Shown here: piece by piece, positions 1-9,001 of the stretch
Layout: each line of letters opens with the position of its first letter
Position numbering within the stretch: position 1 is the first letter of the stretch
Source: Paraktedonobacter sp035294465
Lineage (GTDB): Bacteria; Chloroflexota; Ktedonobacteria; Ktedonobacterales; Ktedonobacteraceae
DNA length: 51,497 nucleotides
NCBI GenBank assembly: GCA_035294465.1
Contig: DATGKW010000167.1
Span: 1-51,497, forward strand
Reading direction: 5' to 3'
Program-made: the position numbers and the translations under genes
The notes under the pieces: generated by a model
What the model saw: the letters and a program-made list of their open reading frames with translations, nothing else
Databases searched by the model: none
What the model was told of the DNA's origin: nothing

Positions 1-2
1 CG

Positions 3-1154
3 CTGTGCGCGGACGAGAGAGACCAGGCAGATATGCGAGATCTACAGCGTCAGGGGATTGCGATTACGTGCATACGGGAGAAACGCGTGCGAAAGTTTCT
101 GCGCTGTCTGTTTGCGCTGGGTACACGCCTACCGCTTCAAGTGGCCTATGACGCGGCTCCCACTCTACGCGCTGCCATCAATGAACAACTCGCGTCCGGG
201 CAGTTCGATGTGCTCCACGTCGAATTTATCCGAGCGCTAGGGGCACTGCCCGACTGGCTTCCCCTGCCTGTGGTCTGGGATGCTGTCGATTGTATCAGCC
301 AGCTCTACGAGCAGGGTGCGCGTTTCGGCACGACGCCTATGTTGCGTTTCATTGGGCATAGAGAGGCGCGCCGCACGCGCGTTTTTGAACTTGAGCAGCT
401 CCAGCGGTTTCGTCACATCCTGGTGACTTCAGAACGTGACCGCCGGGCACTGCTAGCTCTGGCCGGAATCGGTGACAATACGGCAAATGAGAAGAGGCTA
501 GCTGAGATTACTGTGCTTCCCCATGGTGTCGACCAAGAGTATTTTTCTCCGTGGAGCGGAACTCGGGAACCTGAAACGCTGATCTTTACAGGTAAGATGA
601 GCTTTCATGCGAATATAGCAGGTGCCCTTACATTGGTGGAGCATATTCTGCCGCGTATCTGGGAACAGCGGCCAGGCGTTCGGCTGATCATCGCAGGCAG
701 CAACCCACCCGAAACTGTACGCCGGCTTGCTCGCGATCCGCGCATAAAGGTGACAGGCTACGTGCCCGACTTGCGGCCATACCTGGCGCGTGCTCAGGTA
801 GCGGTCATTCCTCTCCCTTACGCGGTAGGGATACAGAACAAAGTACTCGAAGCTCTGGCGTCGGGTATACCAGTGATAGCCAGTTCAAGTGCCTGCGCAG
901 GGTTGCAAGCCGTACCAGGTCGCGATCTACTGCTGGCCAACGAGCCTGGGGAGTTTGCTGCCGCGGTGCTGCGCTTGCTGGATGATCGTCCACTGTGGAA
1001 CAGACTTGTTGAGAATGGACTGGCATATATTTCTCAACATCACAACTGGACAAACATTTTAGGGCAACTTACAGCAGTTTACGCGCATGCGATAAACGAG
1101 GCGGAACTTACAGTTCCAGCGCCTCTGGAAAAGAATGCTCAAACAAAAGGGTAG
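3..1154 (+). CDS. GT4 glycosyltransferase, 5'-partial
   Basis: Retaining GT-B glycosyltransferase that probably adds a sugar during assembly of the surface polysaccharide encoded downstream. The reading frame is open to the first bases of the window, and the residues before the first ATG (position 33) still fit the family, so the N-terminus is cut off. The C-terminal half has the nucleotide-sugar fold: a TGKMSFHANIAG segment, a GYVPDLRPYLA segment and then GIQNKVLEALASGIPVIAS, which carries the conserved glutamate. This arrangement resembles the sugar transferases of PEP-CTERM/EpsH1-type exopolysaccharide loci (TIGR03087-like); that comparison is from memory. The stop codon lies one base before the best start of the next gene, so translation is probably coupled. 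The sugar donor and acceptor cannot be read from the sequence. Confidence 0.85.
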   Translation: MCADERDQADMRDLQRQGIAITCIREKRVRKFLRCLFALGTRLPLQVAYDAAPTLRAAINEQLASGQFDVLHVEFIRALGALPDWLPLPVVWDAVDCISQLYEQGARFGTTPMLRFIGHREARRTRVFELEQLQRFRHILVTSERDRRALLALAGIGDNTANEKRLAEITVLPHGVDQEYFSPWSGTREPETLIFTGKMSFHANIAGALTLVEHILPRIWEQRPGVRLIIAGSNPPETVRRLARDPRIKVTGYVPDLRPYLARAQVAVIPLPYAVGIQNKVLEALASGIPVIASSSACAGLQAVPGRDLLLANEPGEFAAAVLRLLDDRPLWNRLVENGLAYISQHHNWTNILGQLTAVYAHAINEAELTVPAPLEKNAQTKG

Positions 1155-1155
1155 T

Positions 1156-1854
1156 ATGAGTAGCGTGGATGAATTCTCTGGCTCTTCCGGGGAAGAACTC
1201 TTAGAAAAGCTAATCAGATCAGGTGAGCCTGTTCAGGTATCCCTGATACAGAAAATCTCTCGCATGGCCAAGCGAGGGCTTGATATCTTTGGCGCGCTTG
1301 TCGGGCTTATTCTGCTGGTACTGTTGCTGCCTATCATCTCTCTGGTGATCTGGTGGGAAGATCGTGGTCCCATCTTTTATAAGCAAGTGCGGGTAGGCCA
1401 GAATGGCCGGCCATTCCTCATCTATAAATTTCGCAGCATGATTGTAGATGCCGATGACTATATGGCGCGCCACCCAGAATTGTTGGAAGCATGGAGTAAG
1501 GACGGCAAGTTAAAGAGCGATCCGCGTATTACTCGGATCGGGGCCTTTCTGCGTTCTACGAGTCTCGATGAGCTGCCGCAGGTGCTGAATATCCTGCGCG
1601 GCGAGATGAGCCTGGTTGGGCCTCGCGCTATTCAATTTTCGGAAAAGGAGCTTTTCGGAGAACTTATTGATCTCAGGCAGTCGGTCAAACCGGGGCTGAC
1701 CGGCCTCTGGCAGATCAGCGGTCGTTCGATGACTGACTACGAGCAGCGTTGCATTCTTGATTGTATTTATGTAATAGATTGGTCGTTCTGGCTGGATATA
1801 GAAATTTTGCTGAGAACCCTCCCTATCGTCACCAATGGTGTCGGAGCCTTTTAA
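1156..1854 (+). CDS. Undecaprenyl-phosphate sugar phosphotransferase (initiating)
   Basis: Bacterial sugar transferase (PF02397) that moves a sugar-1-phosphate onto undecaprenyl phosphate, the first committed step of repeat-unit assembly at the inner face of the membrane. One hydrophobic segment (about residues 40-66) is followed by the catalytic part: YKQVRVGQNGRPF, YKFRSM, the SLDELPQ segment with the Asp-Glu pair expected at the active site, GEMSLVGPRA, and VKPGLTGLWQISGRS. At 232 residues it is the short form, with only the monotopic catalytic domain and none of the extra N-terminal helices of WcaJ or WbaP. I chose the ATG at 1156, which has AAAGGG just upstream. The ATG at 1135, overlapping the previous gene, is an alternative. 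Confidence 0.9.
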   Translation: MSSVDEFSGSSGEELLEKLIRSGEPVQVSLIQKISRMAKRGLDIFGALVGLILLVLLLPIISLVIWWEDRGPIFYKQVRVGQNGRPFLIYKFRSMIVDADDYMARHPELLEAWSKDGKLKSDPRITRIGAFLRSTSLDELPQVLNILRGEMSLVGPRAIQFSEKELFGELIDLRQSVKPGLTGLWQISGRSMTDYEQRCILDCIYVIDWSFWLDIEILLRTLPIVTNGVGAF

Positions 1855-1872
1855 ACAAGGATGGTCATTGCT

Positions 1873-3669
1873 ATGCAACTACGGCATTATGCCTGGGTGA
1901 TCTGGCGTTCACTCTGGCTTATTCTTCTTGTAACGTGCCTCGTCTCCGGGGCAACTTATGCTATTAGCAAATTTTTACTCAAGCCTGTCTATCAAGCAAG
2001 CGCATTGATCCAGGTGAACGAGGCAGGAAGTGGTAGTACTGTTTATACCAACCAGGCTCAGGCAGTGACCTATTCGCTCCTTGTCACCAACAATGTTGTT
2101 TTGCAGGCGGCCGCGCAGGAGTTGAAAAACGTGACTGTTAATCAACTCCAGGCAGAGGTAAGCGCCTCGCCATTGGATGGTACAAGCATCATCCAGATTC
2201 GCGTGCAGGCGAGTGATCCCCAACAGGCAGCTACTATCGCGAATGTTGTGGCTCAAGATTTCATCAACATTCAGGTGACAAAGGTAAGCGCTGACCTGCA
2301 GAGCACCCTGCAGCAGCTTACTCCGATGTTGAACACGGCGAAAAACGCCGTGGCATCTGCTCAGGCGCAGCTTAATACCCTCCAGCAGGAACATGCTTCT
2401 ACTACGACTATTGCTCACCAAACGAGCGTTCTTGAGGATGCCCAGTCAAATTACGATACTCTTTTGTTGAATTATGAACAAACCCAGCAGCAATTGCTTC
2501 AAGTGAATAATATTCTCACGCGGATCCAAAGAGCTATTCCTCCGATAGCCCCGATCAGTCCGCGGGCTGGTCTCAACACAGAGGTTGCTGCAGGTTTGAG
2601 CCTGCTGCTCGTGCTTGTCCTTGTGCTTGTACGTGACTGGTTAAATGCCTCTATCAGAACGCCAGAAGATGTGGCGCACCTTACTGTGTTGGATCCGCTT
2701 GGAAGCGTGCCACTCAGTAAGAAGCCGCTGATCCCATTCGCACCGCAGGAGGCATCCGAGAGAGAGGACGAGGCTATCGAGCAGACCTTCATGATTATGG
2801 CTATGAGTTTGGGGGTGCAGCATAAACGGCGATCTGCGGTTCTGGTTACTTCCTTACGACCTGGTGAAGGCACGACTATTACTGCTGCCAACCTATCTAT
2901 TTCACTTGCCCGTGCAGGCAAACGAGTCTTGCTTATTGATGCGAACCTGCGCCGACCATCGTTGCATAACCTCTTCCGCTGCACCAATAACAAGGGCCTG
3001 GTGAATGGCCTTTCTGGGGTTCGTGCGCTGCAGGAAGAAGAGATGTTCACATGGCTTGATCAGTGGTCTACGCCATTGCCTAATCTCTGGCTGCTTCCAT
3101 CTGGTCCGACAACGGCTCAGTCATCGGTGACGCTCATCTTGACAGAACTGCGAGGTCTGATACCTCGACTGTTAGGACAAAATCGCGATTTCCATAATGC
3201 AGGAGGTATCGTGGACTATGTTGTTTTCGATACCTCTAGCCTGAAGGAAGGTGCTGACCCTGTGACGTTGACCGCTTTCACCGATTATACTGTGCTCGTT
3301 GTTGAAGCTGGCAAGGAACAGGGCGAAGTTCTGAACAAAGCCGGAGCAATTTTCTACCAGCTTGGCTCTCCTGTATTAGGTGTGGTGGTGAATCGTCAAA
3401 CTTCCAAACACCGGCCTTATTTCTATGTAGAGGGTGCTCAGCAAACATCTTTCTTCGCGAAAAATTCACTGGCAAAAGCTACGGCCTCGTTGGCTGAACC
3501 CCTTTCGCCAGGGGAAGGAGGGGCATCAATGTCTCTGGCTCTCGCGGAGAAGAAGAGCAGACCATTGTCATTTCCGCTTGCTCCTTCTACAATCCTTCCT
3601 CCCCGACCAGAGCAATATCGGACCGGAGATTCCAGCTCGCCAGACGTCGAACCATTTACACAAAAATGA
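1873..3669 (+). CDS. Wzz/CpsD-type chain-length protein with degenerate BY-kinase domain
   Basis: Polysaccharide co-polymerase joined to a bacterial tyrosine kinase-like domain. The N-terminus has a Wzz domain (TM about residues 12-32, a Gln/Ala-rich coiled-coil middle, second TM about 234-255), followed by a ParA/MinD-like cytoplasmic domain from about 285. In active family members the Walker A reads PGEGKST; here it is PGEGTTIT, so the lysine is replaced (Thr334). Walker A' reads LLIDANLRRP instead of an Asp-x-Asp pattern, and Walker B reads VVFDTSS. There is no tyrosine-rich C-terminal tail. I therefore expect a structural regulator of chain length without normal kinase activity. The ATG at 1861 is possible, but 1873 gives the usual family N-terminus. 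The end overlaps the next gene by four bases (ATGA). Confidence 0.85.
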   Translation: MQLRHYAWVIWRSLWLILLVTCLVSGATYAISKFLLKPVYQASALIQVNEAGSGSTVYTNQAQAVTYSLLVTNNVVLQAAAQELKNVTVNQLQAEVSASPLDGTSIIQIRVQASDPQQAATIANVVAQDFINIQVTKVSADLQSTLQQLTPMLNTAKNAVASAQAQLNTLQQEHASTTTIAHQTSVLEDAQSNYDTLLLNYEQTQQQLLQVNNILTRIQRAIPPIAPISPRAGLNTEVAAGLSLLLVLVLVLVRDWLNASIRTPEDVAHLTVLDPLGSVPLSKKPLIPFAPQEASEREDEAIEQTFMIMAMSLGVQHKRRSAVLVTSLRPGEGTTITAANLSISLARAGKRVLLIDANLRRPSLHNLFRCTNNKGLVNGLSGVRALQEEEMFTWLDQWSTPLPNLWLLPSGPTTAQSSVTLILTELRGLIPRLLGQNRDFHNAGGIVDYVVFDTSSLKEGADPVTLTAFTDYTVLVVEAGKEQGEVLNKAGAIFYQLGSPVLGVVVNRQTSKHRPYFYVEGAQQTSFFAKNSLAKATASLAEPLSPGEGGASMSLALAEKKSRPLSFPLAPSTILPPRPEQYRTGDSSSPDVEPFTQK

Positions 3670-6600
3670 ACGGAATAATGCAAAACACGCTCTTGAGAAA
3701 ATGGGCTGATTCGGGGAACCAATCGCCCGCCAGTATAGGGAGATTCGATTTGCCGGCACGCAACTGGCGAGATGTTTTGCTGTGTCTTGGTTTCGTCCTC
3801 TTGCTGGCGCTCCTGGTTGTGGCTTGTACGATAAGCCCTTCGCCCTTGCTGGTTGTGGCGGTAGTTGGGGTGCTCTCTATCGCAATAATTGCCGTACTGC
3901 GACCATCTGTAGCCCTGTTCCTGGTCTTTGCCGGAGCGGGATTGCCCTCATTGCTGCTACCTGTGCCGGGTCACACGGTGCGCCCAATTGAGGGGGCTCT
4001 GCTGCTGTGTGTCCTTGCGGTGATCGTACGGCCCTCGCCCATACGCTTGCGCCTTCCTCACCTGTTGGCGCTTCTGTTTATGGCCATCGCGATTGTCTCG
4101 TTCATCCACGTGCCAACGATCTCGACCGATCCCAATGCCTACGCGGCCGACAAGCGGCTTTATGGTTGGCTCTTGATACTCGTTGCCCTTTTTTGTGGGA
4201 CATTTCTGGTGAAGTATGTAAAGGATCTGTCGTCCTTACTTGTGCTTATCCTGCTCAGCAATATTCCGCTCTATCTCATCTGCCTGGCACAGGTGAGGGG
4301 CATTCATCTCTCTCCGCTGCTCCTGGCTGTAGTGCAGGATCCGACACAATTAGGACGCCTGTGGGGGCCATTTGATGGAGCTGCTACGTTTGGTTTATAC
4401 GTTGTCAATCTCTTCTGTGTTGCCCTGGCCTGCTGGCTTCTCGGCACGCGAAGACGTGATCGCATTGTTGGGGCTGTGATGACGTTCATAACGGGGCTCA
4501 TGCTCATTGGTTCAGGTACGCGTAGCTCTGCCATCGCGGCTGGCGTTGTCGTCCTGCTTTCGTTTGTCATCGCGCGCCGCTATAAATTGCTTCTAGGCTC
4601 TCTTACGCTGACCGGAGCCGGAGTGCTCATTTTTGCTCATAAGATTTTGCCGCTCTTCGCTCATCCCGAAGCATCAATCAGTAATCGTCTCTTTCTCTGG
4701 CAAGAAGCACTTAAACTGATAACTGCAAATCCATGGATTGGCATCGGTATGCAGCAGTTTTATGTTTACTATGATCAGTTAATTGTCAACCCGGCGGTAC
4801 AGCTCAATTCCCGCGGTATCAGCGTCCATAATCAATATCTGGAATGGGCCATGGAGAGTGGAATCTTGTGGTTCATCGTTGGAGCATTATTGCTGATCAG
4901 CATACTCTACGTCTGTTGGAAGGGTTATCGTGCCGCTCCCTCTGGGCCGCGTGTGCTCCTGCTGGCTACGGGAATGGCAGTTCTGGCAAATATGATTGGG
5001 GCTTTCGTTGATGTGCCTCTGGATAAGCCGGAAGGGTCTGTTTTCCTTTTCTTGCTGGTGGGATTAGCGCTAGGCTCTGTAGAGCAGATTCGCTGGAAGG
5101 AGAAGAAGCTCACGTACCAGGCTGTTGCTACCCTGCCATTCGTAGAGTCACGTATACTGAAAACCACACGCGCTAGCGCCACCCCGTCGTCGCCAATATC
5201 CGGGCCGTATCGGAACAGGGCGTCTTCGGCGACACGATTCTCGCAAACGGATTCTCTGGGAGATGCTCCTGATGATTCGGCACCGAACACCCAGAAGACA
5301 GGCCGCACTGTCTTTCTCCAATTGATATCCTGGGGTATTGCCATTCCCATCATCTTTCCAACGACAGCGCTACTGACGCGCTATCTTGGCCCTGTGCAGT
5401 ACGGTGAATATACCTTCGCACTCCCATACCTCTCCGTTTTCGCCTTGATCAGTGGCGTTGGCATGGATGCACTCGTTATTCGCCAGTTGAGCAGGCAACC
5501 GCGTAAGAGATGGAGCAGCATTCTTAGCTACGCAGCAGGCACCAGACTGTTTTTTACGATACTGGGTATAGGAGCGTCCATGCTGGTGGCGCTGGTGTTG
5601 CCGGTAAGCGCTGAAGAGCGGAGTCTGCTTCTTGTTGGAAGTCTTTCACTCATCTTCAGCTTCTCGGTAAATGGCTTGCGTATGGTCTACTCATACGGCT
5701 TCCGGTCAGAACAGCGGGTAAGCAGCCTGGCTTTCATTGAGACAACGAACCGTATAATTACCGCCGGTTTAGTGGTGCTTGTTGTTGTGTTGCATTTCTC
5801 TCTCTGGTGGGTCTATGTACTCATTGTCTATTCGGACGTACCCTTTTTTATTCTCCAGGTGTGGATCGCCCGGCGGCGCTACGGTTTGCGGATACGCTTT
5901 AGCCTGAAGCAAGTTCGTGAGCAGCTCTTTGGAGGTCTGCCACTCCTGAGCTATAATATCATGGTGCTCATTGGGAATCAGGCTGATGTCTTTTTCCTGA
6001 TGGCGCTGGCCGGGCCACGGAGCGTGGGCATCTATGCCCTGGCGATGCGTGTGACTGATCCCCTGCTTTCCATCGTAGTAGCATACGTCACCGGATTATA
6101 TCCACTCCTCTGTACTAAATTTGAAGAAGGGCGCAAGCACTTTGCTCCTGTTTACTATGAGGCAACCCGTGTACTGGCACTCGGCATCATTCCGCTCGCA
6201 ATCGTTGTAAGTGTGGAGGCGAATAAAATTGTGTTGTTGTTAGGCGGGCAAAGCTTCACCTCGGCTGCTATAGCTGTGCAGCTCCTGATGTGGGCTATGG
6301 CCGCGACTTTCTTCGGCCAGCTTGCTGTGCGTGCTTGTATGGCTGCGAATAAGGAACGCCGGATTCCATATGTAACGATTGTTTCTGTCGGCGTCAATGC
6401 CGTGACAAACCTGGTCTTGATTCCACGCTGGAATATCGCGGGAGCGGGTATAGCAGCACTTGCCAGTGAGTTTATCGCTCTGTGCCTTTTTTCGTTCATG
6501 CTCAGACACTATGTGCATCTGCTTTCAACCATCTGGGTGATGTTACGGGTATTTCTTGGGAACCTCCCCGCGCTGGCGTTTTTACTCTGGCAACAACGCT

Positions 6601-6872
6601 CGCCGCTCATATCACCACTGTTGACCGTACCAATTCTATTTGTGCTACTTATTGCCGGATGTATGGCAACCCGCACGCTCTCGCTGAAGGATGTTCGTAT
6701 GGTGCAACAGATGCTGTTTAATGAATCAGTTAAAAAATCTTCGGGAGATATCGCGGAGCGGCCAACAATTGTTCATCCCACACTCGCCGATTGGCCAACA
6801 GCTATTCTTCCCGCAGCCAGCAGCGACATTGCCGATTATCCAACGCTTATTCTGCCGCGAATTGAGGTATAG
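3666..6872 (+). CDS. Fused O-antigen polymerase/ligase (Wzy-like) and Wzx-like flippase
   Basis: Two multi-spanning membrane proteins are joined in one 1068-residue frame. Residues about 25-490 form an O-antigen ligase/polymerase (PF04932-like) with about a dozen hydrophobic helices. They carry the typical NPWIGIGMQQF segment and then VHNQYLEWAMESGI, which resembles the large periplasmic loop and following helix of Wzy/WaaL. A hydrophilic linker covers about 495-548. Residues about 550-1000 form a MOP/PST flippase, starting with a first helix rich in Gly, Ile and Pro and the LTRYLGPVQYGEYTFA motif. The tail (about 1020-1068) is hydrophilic with three short Pro-Thr repeats. Inferred role: export and polymerisation of the undecaprenyl-linked repeat unit. 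The four-base overlap with the upstream gene indicates coupled translation. Confidence 0.85.
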   Translation: MNGIMQNTLLRKWADSGNQSPASIGRFDLPARNWRDVLLCLGFVLLLALLVVACTISPSPLLVVAVVGVLSIAIIAVLRPSVALFLVFAGAGLPSLLLPVPGHTVRPIEGALLLCVLAVIVRPSPIRLRLPHLLALLFMAIAIVSFIHVPTISTDPNAYAADKRLYGWLLILVALFCGTFLVKYVKDLSSLLVLILLSNIPLYLICLAQVRGIHLSPLLLAVVQDPTQLGRLWGPFDGAATFGLYVVNLFCVALACWLLGTRRRDRIVGAVMTFITGLMLIGSGTRSSAIAAGVVVLLSFVIARRYKLLLGSLTLTGAGVLIFAHKILPLFAHPEASISNRLFLWQEALKLITANPWIGIGMQQFYVYYDQLIVNPAVQLNSRGISVHNQYLEWAMESGILWFIVGALLLISILYVCWKGYRAAPSGPRVLLLATGMAVLANMIGAFVDVPLDKPEGSVFLFLLVGLALGSVEQIRWKEKKLTYQAVATLPFVESRILKTTRASATPSSPISGPYRNRASSATRFSQTDSLGDAPDDSAPNTQKTGRTVFLQLISWGIAIPIIFPTTALLTRYLGPVQYGEYTFALPYLSVFALISGVGMDALVIRQLSRQPRKRWSSILSYAAGTRLFFTILGIGASMLVALVLPVSAEERSLLLVGSLSLIFSFSVNGLRMVYSYGFRSEQRVSSLAFIETTNRIITAGLVVLVVVLHFSLWWVYVLIVYSDVPFFILQVWIARRRYGLRIRFSLKQVREQLFGGLPLLSYNIMVLIGNQADVFFLMALAGPRSVGIYALAMRVTDPLLSIVVAYVTGLYPLLCTKFEEGRKHFAPVYYEATRVLALGIIPLAIVVSVEANKIVLLLGGQSFTSAAIAVQLLMWAMAATFFGQLAVRACMAANKERRIPYVTIVSVGVNAVTNLVLIPRWNIAGAGIAALASEFIALCLFSFMLRHYVHLLSTIWVMLRVFLGNLPALAFLLWQQRSPLISPLLTVPILFVLLIAGCMATRTLSLKDVRMVQQMLFNESVKKSSGDIAERPTIVHPTLADWPTAILPAASSDIADYPTLILPRIEV

Positions 6873-6880
6873 GAGGGAGT

Positions 6881-9001
6881 ATGCGTGTAGCAATAGATTT
6901 GCTTATAGTGGAGAAAGAAATGGGAGGCATGTTTTTTGCCACTCGTGCATTAATAGAAGGGCTGGCACGCACTGATCATGTCAACGAGTATGTTATTATC
7001 ACTGCCCGCCCACAAGAGTATCGCAATCTGGCAACCGCGCCGAATATTCGTTTGTATCCGCTAAAACTGCGCTCATGGCGTGGCATTCTGATACGACATC
7101 AGTTACTCCTACCGGATGTGCTACGTAAGCTGCAGCCGGATGTATTACACGTACCGGCCTTTGCAGCGCCAATAGGCTGGCATGGACCGCTGGTGCTCAC
7201 TGTTCATGATCTGGCGTTTCTCCAGGTGTCGGATCAATCGTCGCTTTATGCGCGGCTCTACTGGCAGTATCTGCTGCGTGAGAGTTCGCGGCGTGCGCAG
7301 CGTATTATCGCTATCTCCGAGAAAACCTGTAATGAGCTGATTTCCTACTGGGCAATCGAAAGGGAACGCATTCGCCTTATCCATAACGCCTTACGTCCAT
7401 CGCTATGCTCCGCTGAAGTTTCTCCCCAGGAGATTCAGGAGATACGACAACGCTATGGTGGGCGTTATCTGCTGCATCCTGGACGTATTATGCCGCGCAA
7501 GAACGTCGAAAAACTCGTGCAAGCCTTTGAATTGCTGGCGCCGCATTTTGGCGATTTGCACCTGGTGCTGACTGGTGGTGCAGGCTACGGCAGCAAGGAG
7601 GTGATAGAACACATTGCTGAATCCGCCTATCGTGAACGGATTCACCAGCTCGGCTGGGTCAGTGATCACGAACTGGCAACTCTCTATAGAGGAGCAAGTG
7701 CGCTCGTGTTTCCATCCAAGCACGAAGGTTTCGGCCTTCCCATTGTAGAGGCAATGTTCTGTGGAACACCAGTTGTTGCCAGCCCCGAAGCTGCCAGCAT
7801 GGAGATTGCCGGCGAGGCGGCGTACCGGGCCGATTGCTCCAACGCATCCACACTTGCCGAAGCGCTTGAGCAGGTACTGAGTAACGAGGAGTTGCGCCTG
7901 CGTATGATCCAGCTTGGCCATGTGCAGGCCCAGTCTTTCACTATCGAGAGATGTGCGGAGGCTACCATTCGGGTCTATCGGGAGGCGTTAGGCATTGAGC
8001 AGCCGCCTACCCCGCCAGGCGTACCAGACGGATCACCGGTGGAAGTTGATGCGCATCCAACTGTCAGTGTAATTGTGCCGGTTTCACGGATGGAATCAGC
8101 CTCCCAAACATTGGCATCGCTCGCCCATCAATCCTACACAGGCGAGGTTGAGATCATTGTTGTAGGGGGAATAGCTAACGAGCTCGCTCAAGACTGGTCT
8201 GTCATTTGTATAAGCCTGGGGCAATTTGACACAGCCGGTAAAGCAAGAAATCTTGGTGCAGCGCATGCACGAGGAGAGGTGCTGCTTTTTCTGGATGATG
8301 ACTGCATTGTTGCAGAGGACTGGATTGAGCGGAATGTTGGTGCGCTCAAGCTGCCGAACATCGGCGTTGTAGGAGCACGCATTTGTGGCAAATCTCGCTC
8401 CTTTTTTGCGCGTTGCGTTGATTTTACAAATTTTGGTTACTATTTGCATGGGCATTCTAAAGATGGGCCTGTGGCCTCTGCAAGTATGGGGGTGCGGCGA
8501 ACAATTTTCCAGTTAGCAGGAGGTTTTGATGAAACGCTCAGTTCGTCCGAGGATATAGATTTTTGTTACCGCGTGCAGAGACATGGCTACCGGACGGTCT
8601 ACCGACCCGACATTATCGTTTCTCATGATCACCGGCGCGACACCCTGAGCAAGTTTCTGCGTTATAACTATATCCGTGGATTTACTGGGGGATTAACGAC
8701 GAAGATTCGGCATCGCGATATCAGCCTGAAGAATCGCTTGCTGTATAGCGTGCGTTTCCCATTCGTCTTTCTGCTCTTCCTGCCATTTGTTGCTTTGATG
8801 GCAACCGCACAGACCGTGGCGATGAACCTCAGTGAGAACCCGGACATCTTGCTTTTTGCGCCTTTCATTCTTGGGGGAAAGGTTGCTTATGAGTTTGGTA
8901 TATTTCGCAGAATGACTGCTTGCAAGCAACCGAACGTGCGGAATTCTATCTTCACAGCAAGCAGATTAAAGAATTTGCTGCGAAGCAAAGAAGGATCATA
9001 A
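6881..9001 (+). CDS. Bifunctional GT4-GT2 glycosyltransferase
   Basis: Two glycosyltransferase domains in one 706-residue protein. Residues 1-370 are a GT4 enzyme (GT-B fold) with HPGRIMPRKNVEKL and the EGFGLPIVEAMFCGTPVVAS segment holding the paired glutamates. After a Pro-rich linker (about 373-395), residues about 398-620 form a GT2 enzyme (GT-A fold): SVIVPVS at the start of the nucleotide-binding fold, GKARNLGAAHARGE, the metal-binding FLDDDC, and SSEDIDFCYRVQRHGYR, which fits the catalytic ED region. A hydrophobic stretch near 625-660 probably anchors the C-terminus. The start at 6881 is backed by a strong AGGAGGG ribosome site. Its place in the cluster suggests it adds two successive sugars to the repeat unit. 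Confidence 0.88.
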   Translation: MRVAIDLLIVEKEMGGMFFATRALIEGLARTDHVNEYVIITARPQEYRNLATAPNIRLYPLKLRSWRGILIRHQLLLPDVLRKLQPDVLHVPAFAAPIGWHGPLVLTVHDLAFLQVSDQSSLYARLYWQYLLRESSRRAQRIIAISEKTCNELISYWAIERERIRLIHNALRPSLCSAEVSPQEIQEIRQRYGGRYLLHPGRIMPRKNVEKLVQAFELLAPHFGDLHLVLTGGAGYGSKEVIEHIAESAYRERIHQLGWVSDHELATLYRGASALVFPSKHEGFGLPIVEAMFCGTPVVASPEAASMEIAGEAAYRADCSNASTLAEALEQVLSNEELRLRMIQLGHVQAQSFTIERCAEATIRVYREALGIEQPPTPPGVPDGSPVEVDAHPTVSVIVPVSRMESASQTLASLAHQSYTGEVEIIVVGGIANELAQDWSVICISLGQFDTAGKARNLGAAHARGEVLLFLDDDCIVAEDWIERNVGALKLPNIGVVGARICGKSRSFFARCVDFTNFGYYLHGHSKDGPVASASMGVRRTIFQLAGGFDETLSSSEDIDFCYRVQRHGYRTVYRPDIIVSHDHRRDTLSKFLRYNYIRGFTGGLTTKIRHRDISLKNRLLYSVRFPFVFLLFLPFVALMATAQTVAMNLSENPDILLFAPFILGGKVAYEFGIFRRMTACKQPNVRNSIFTASRLKNLLRSKEGS

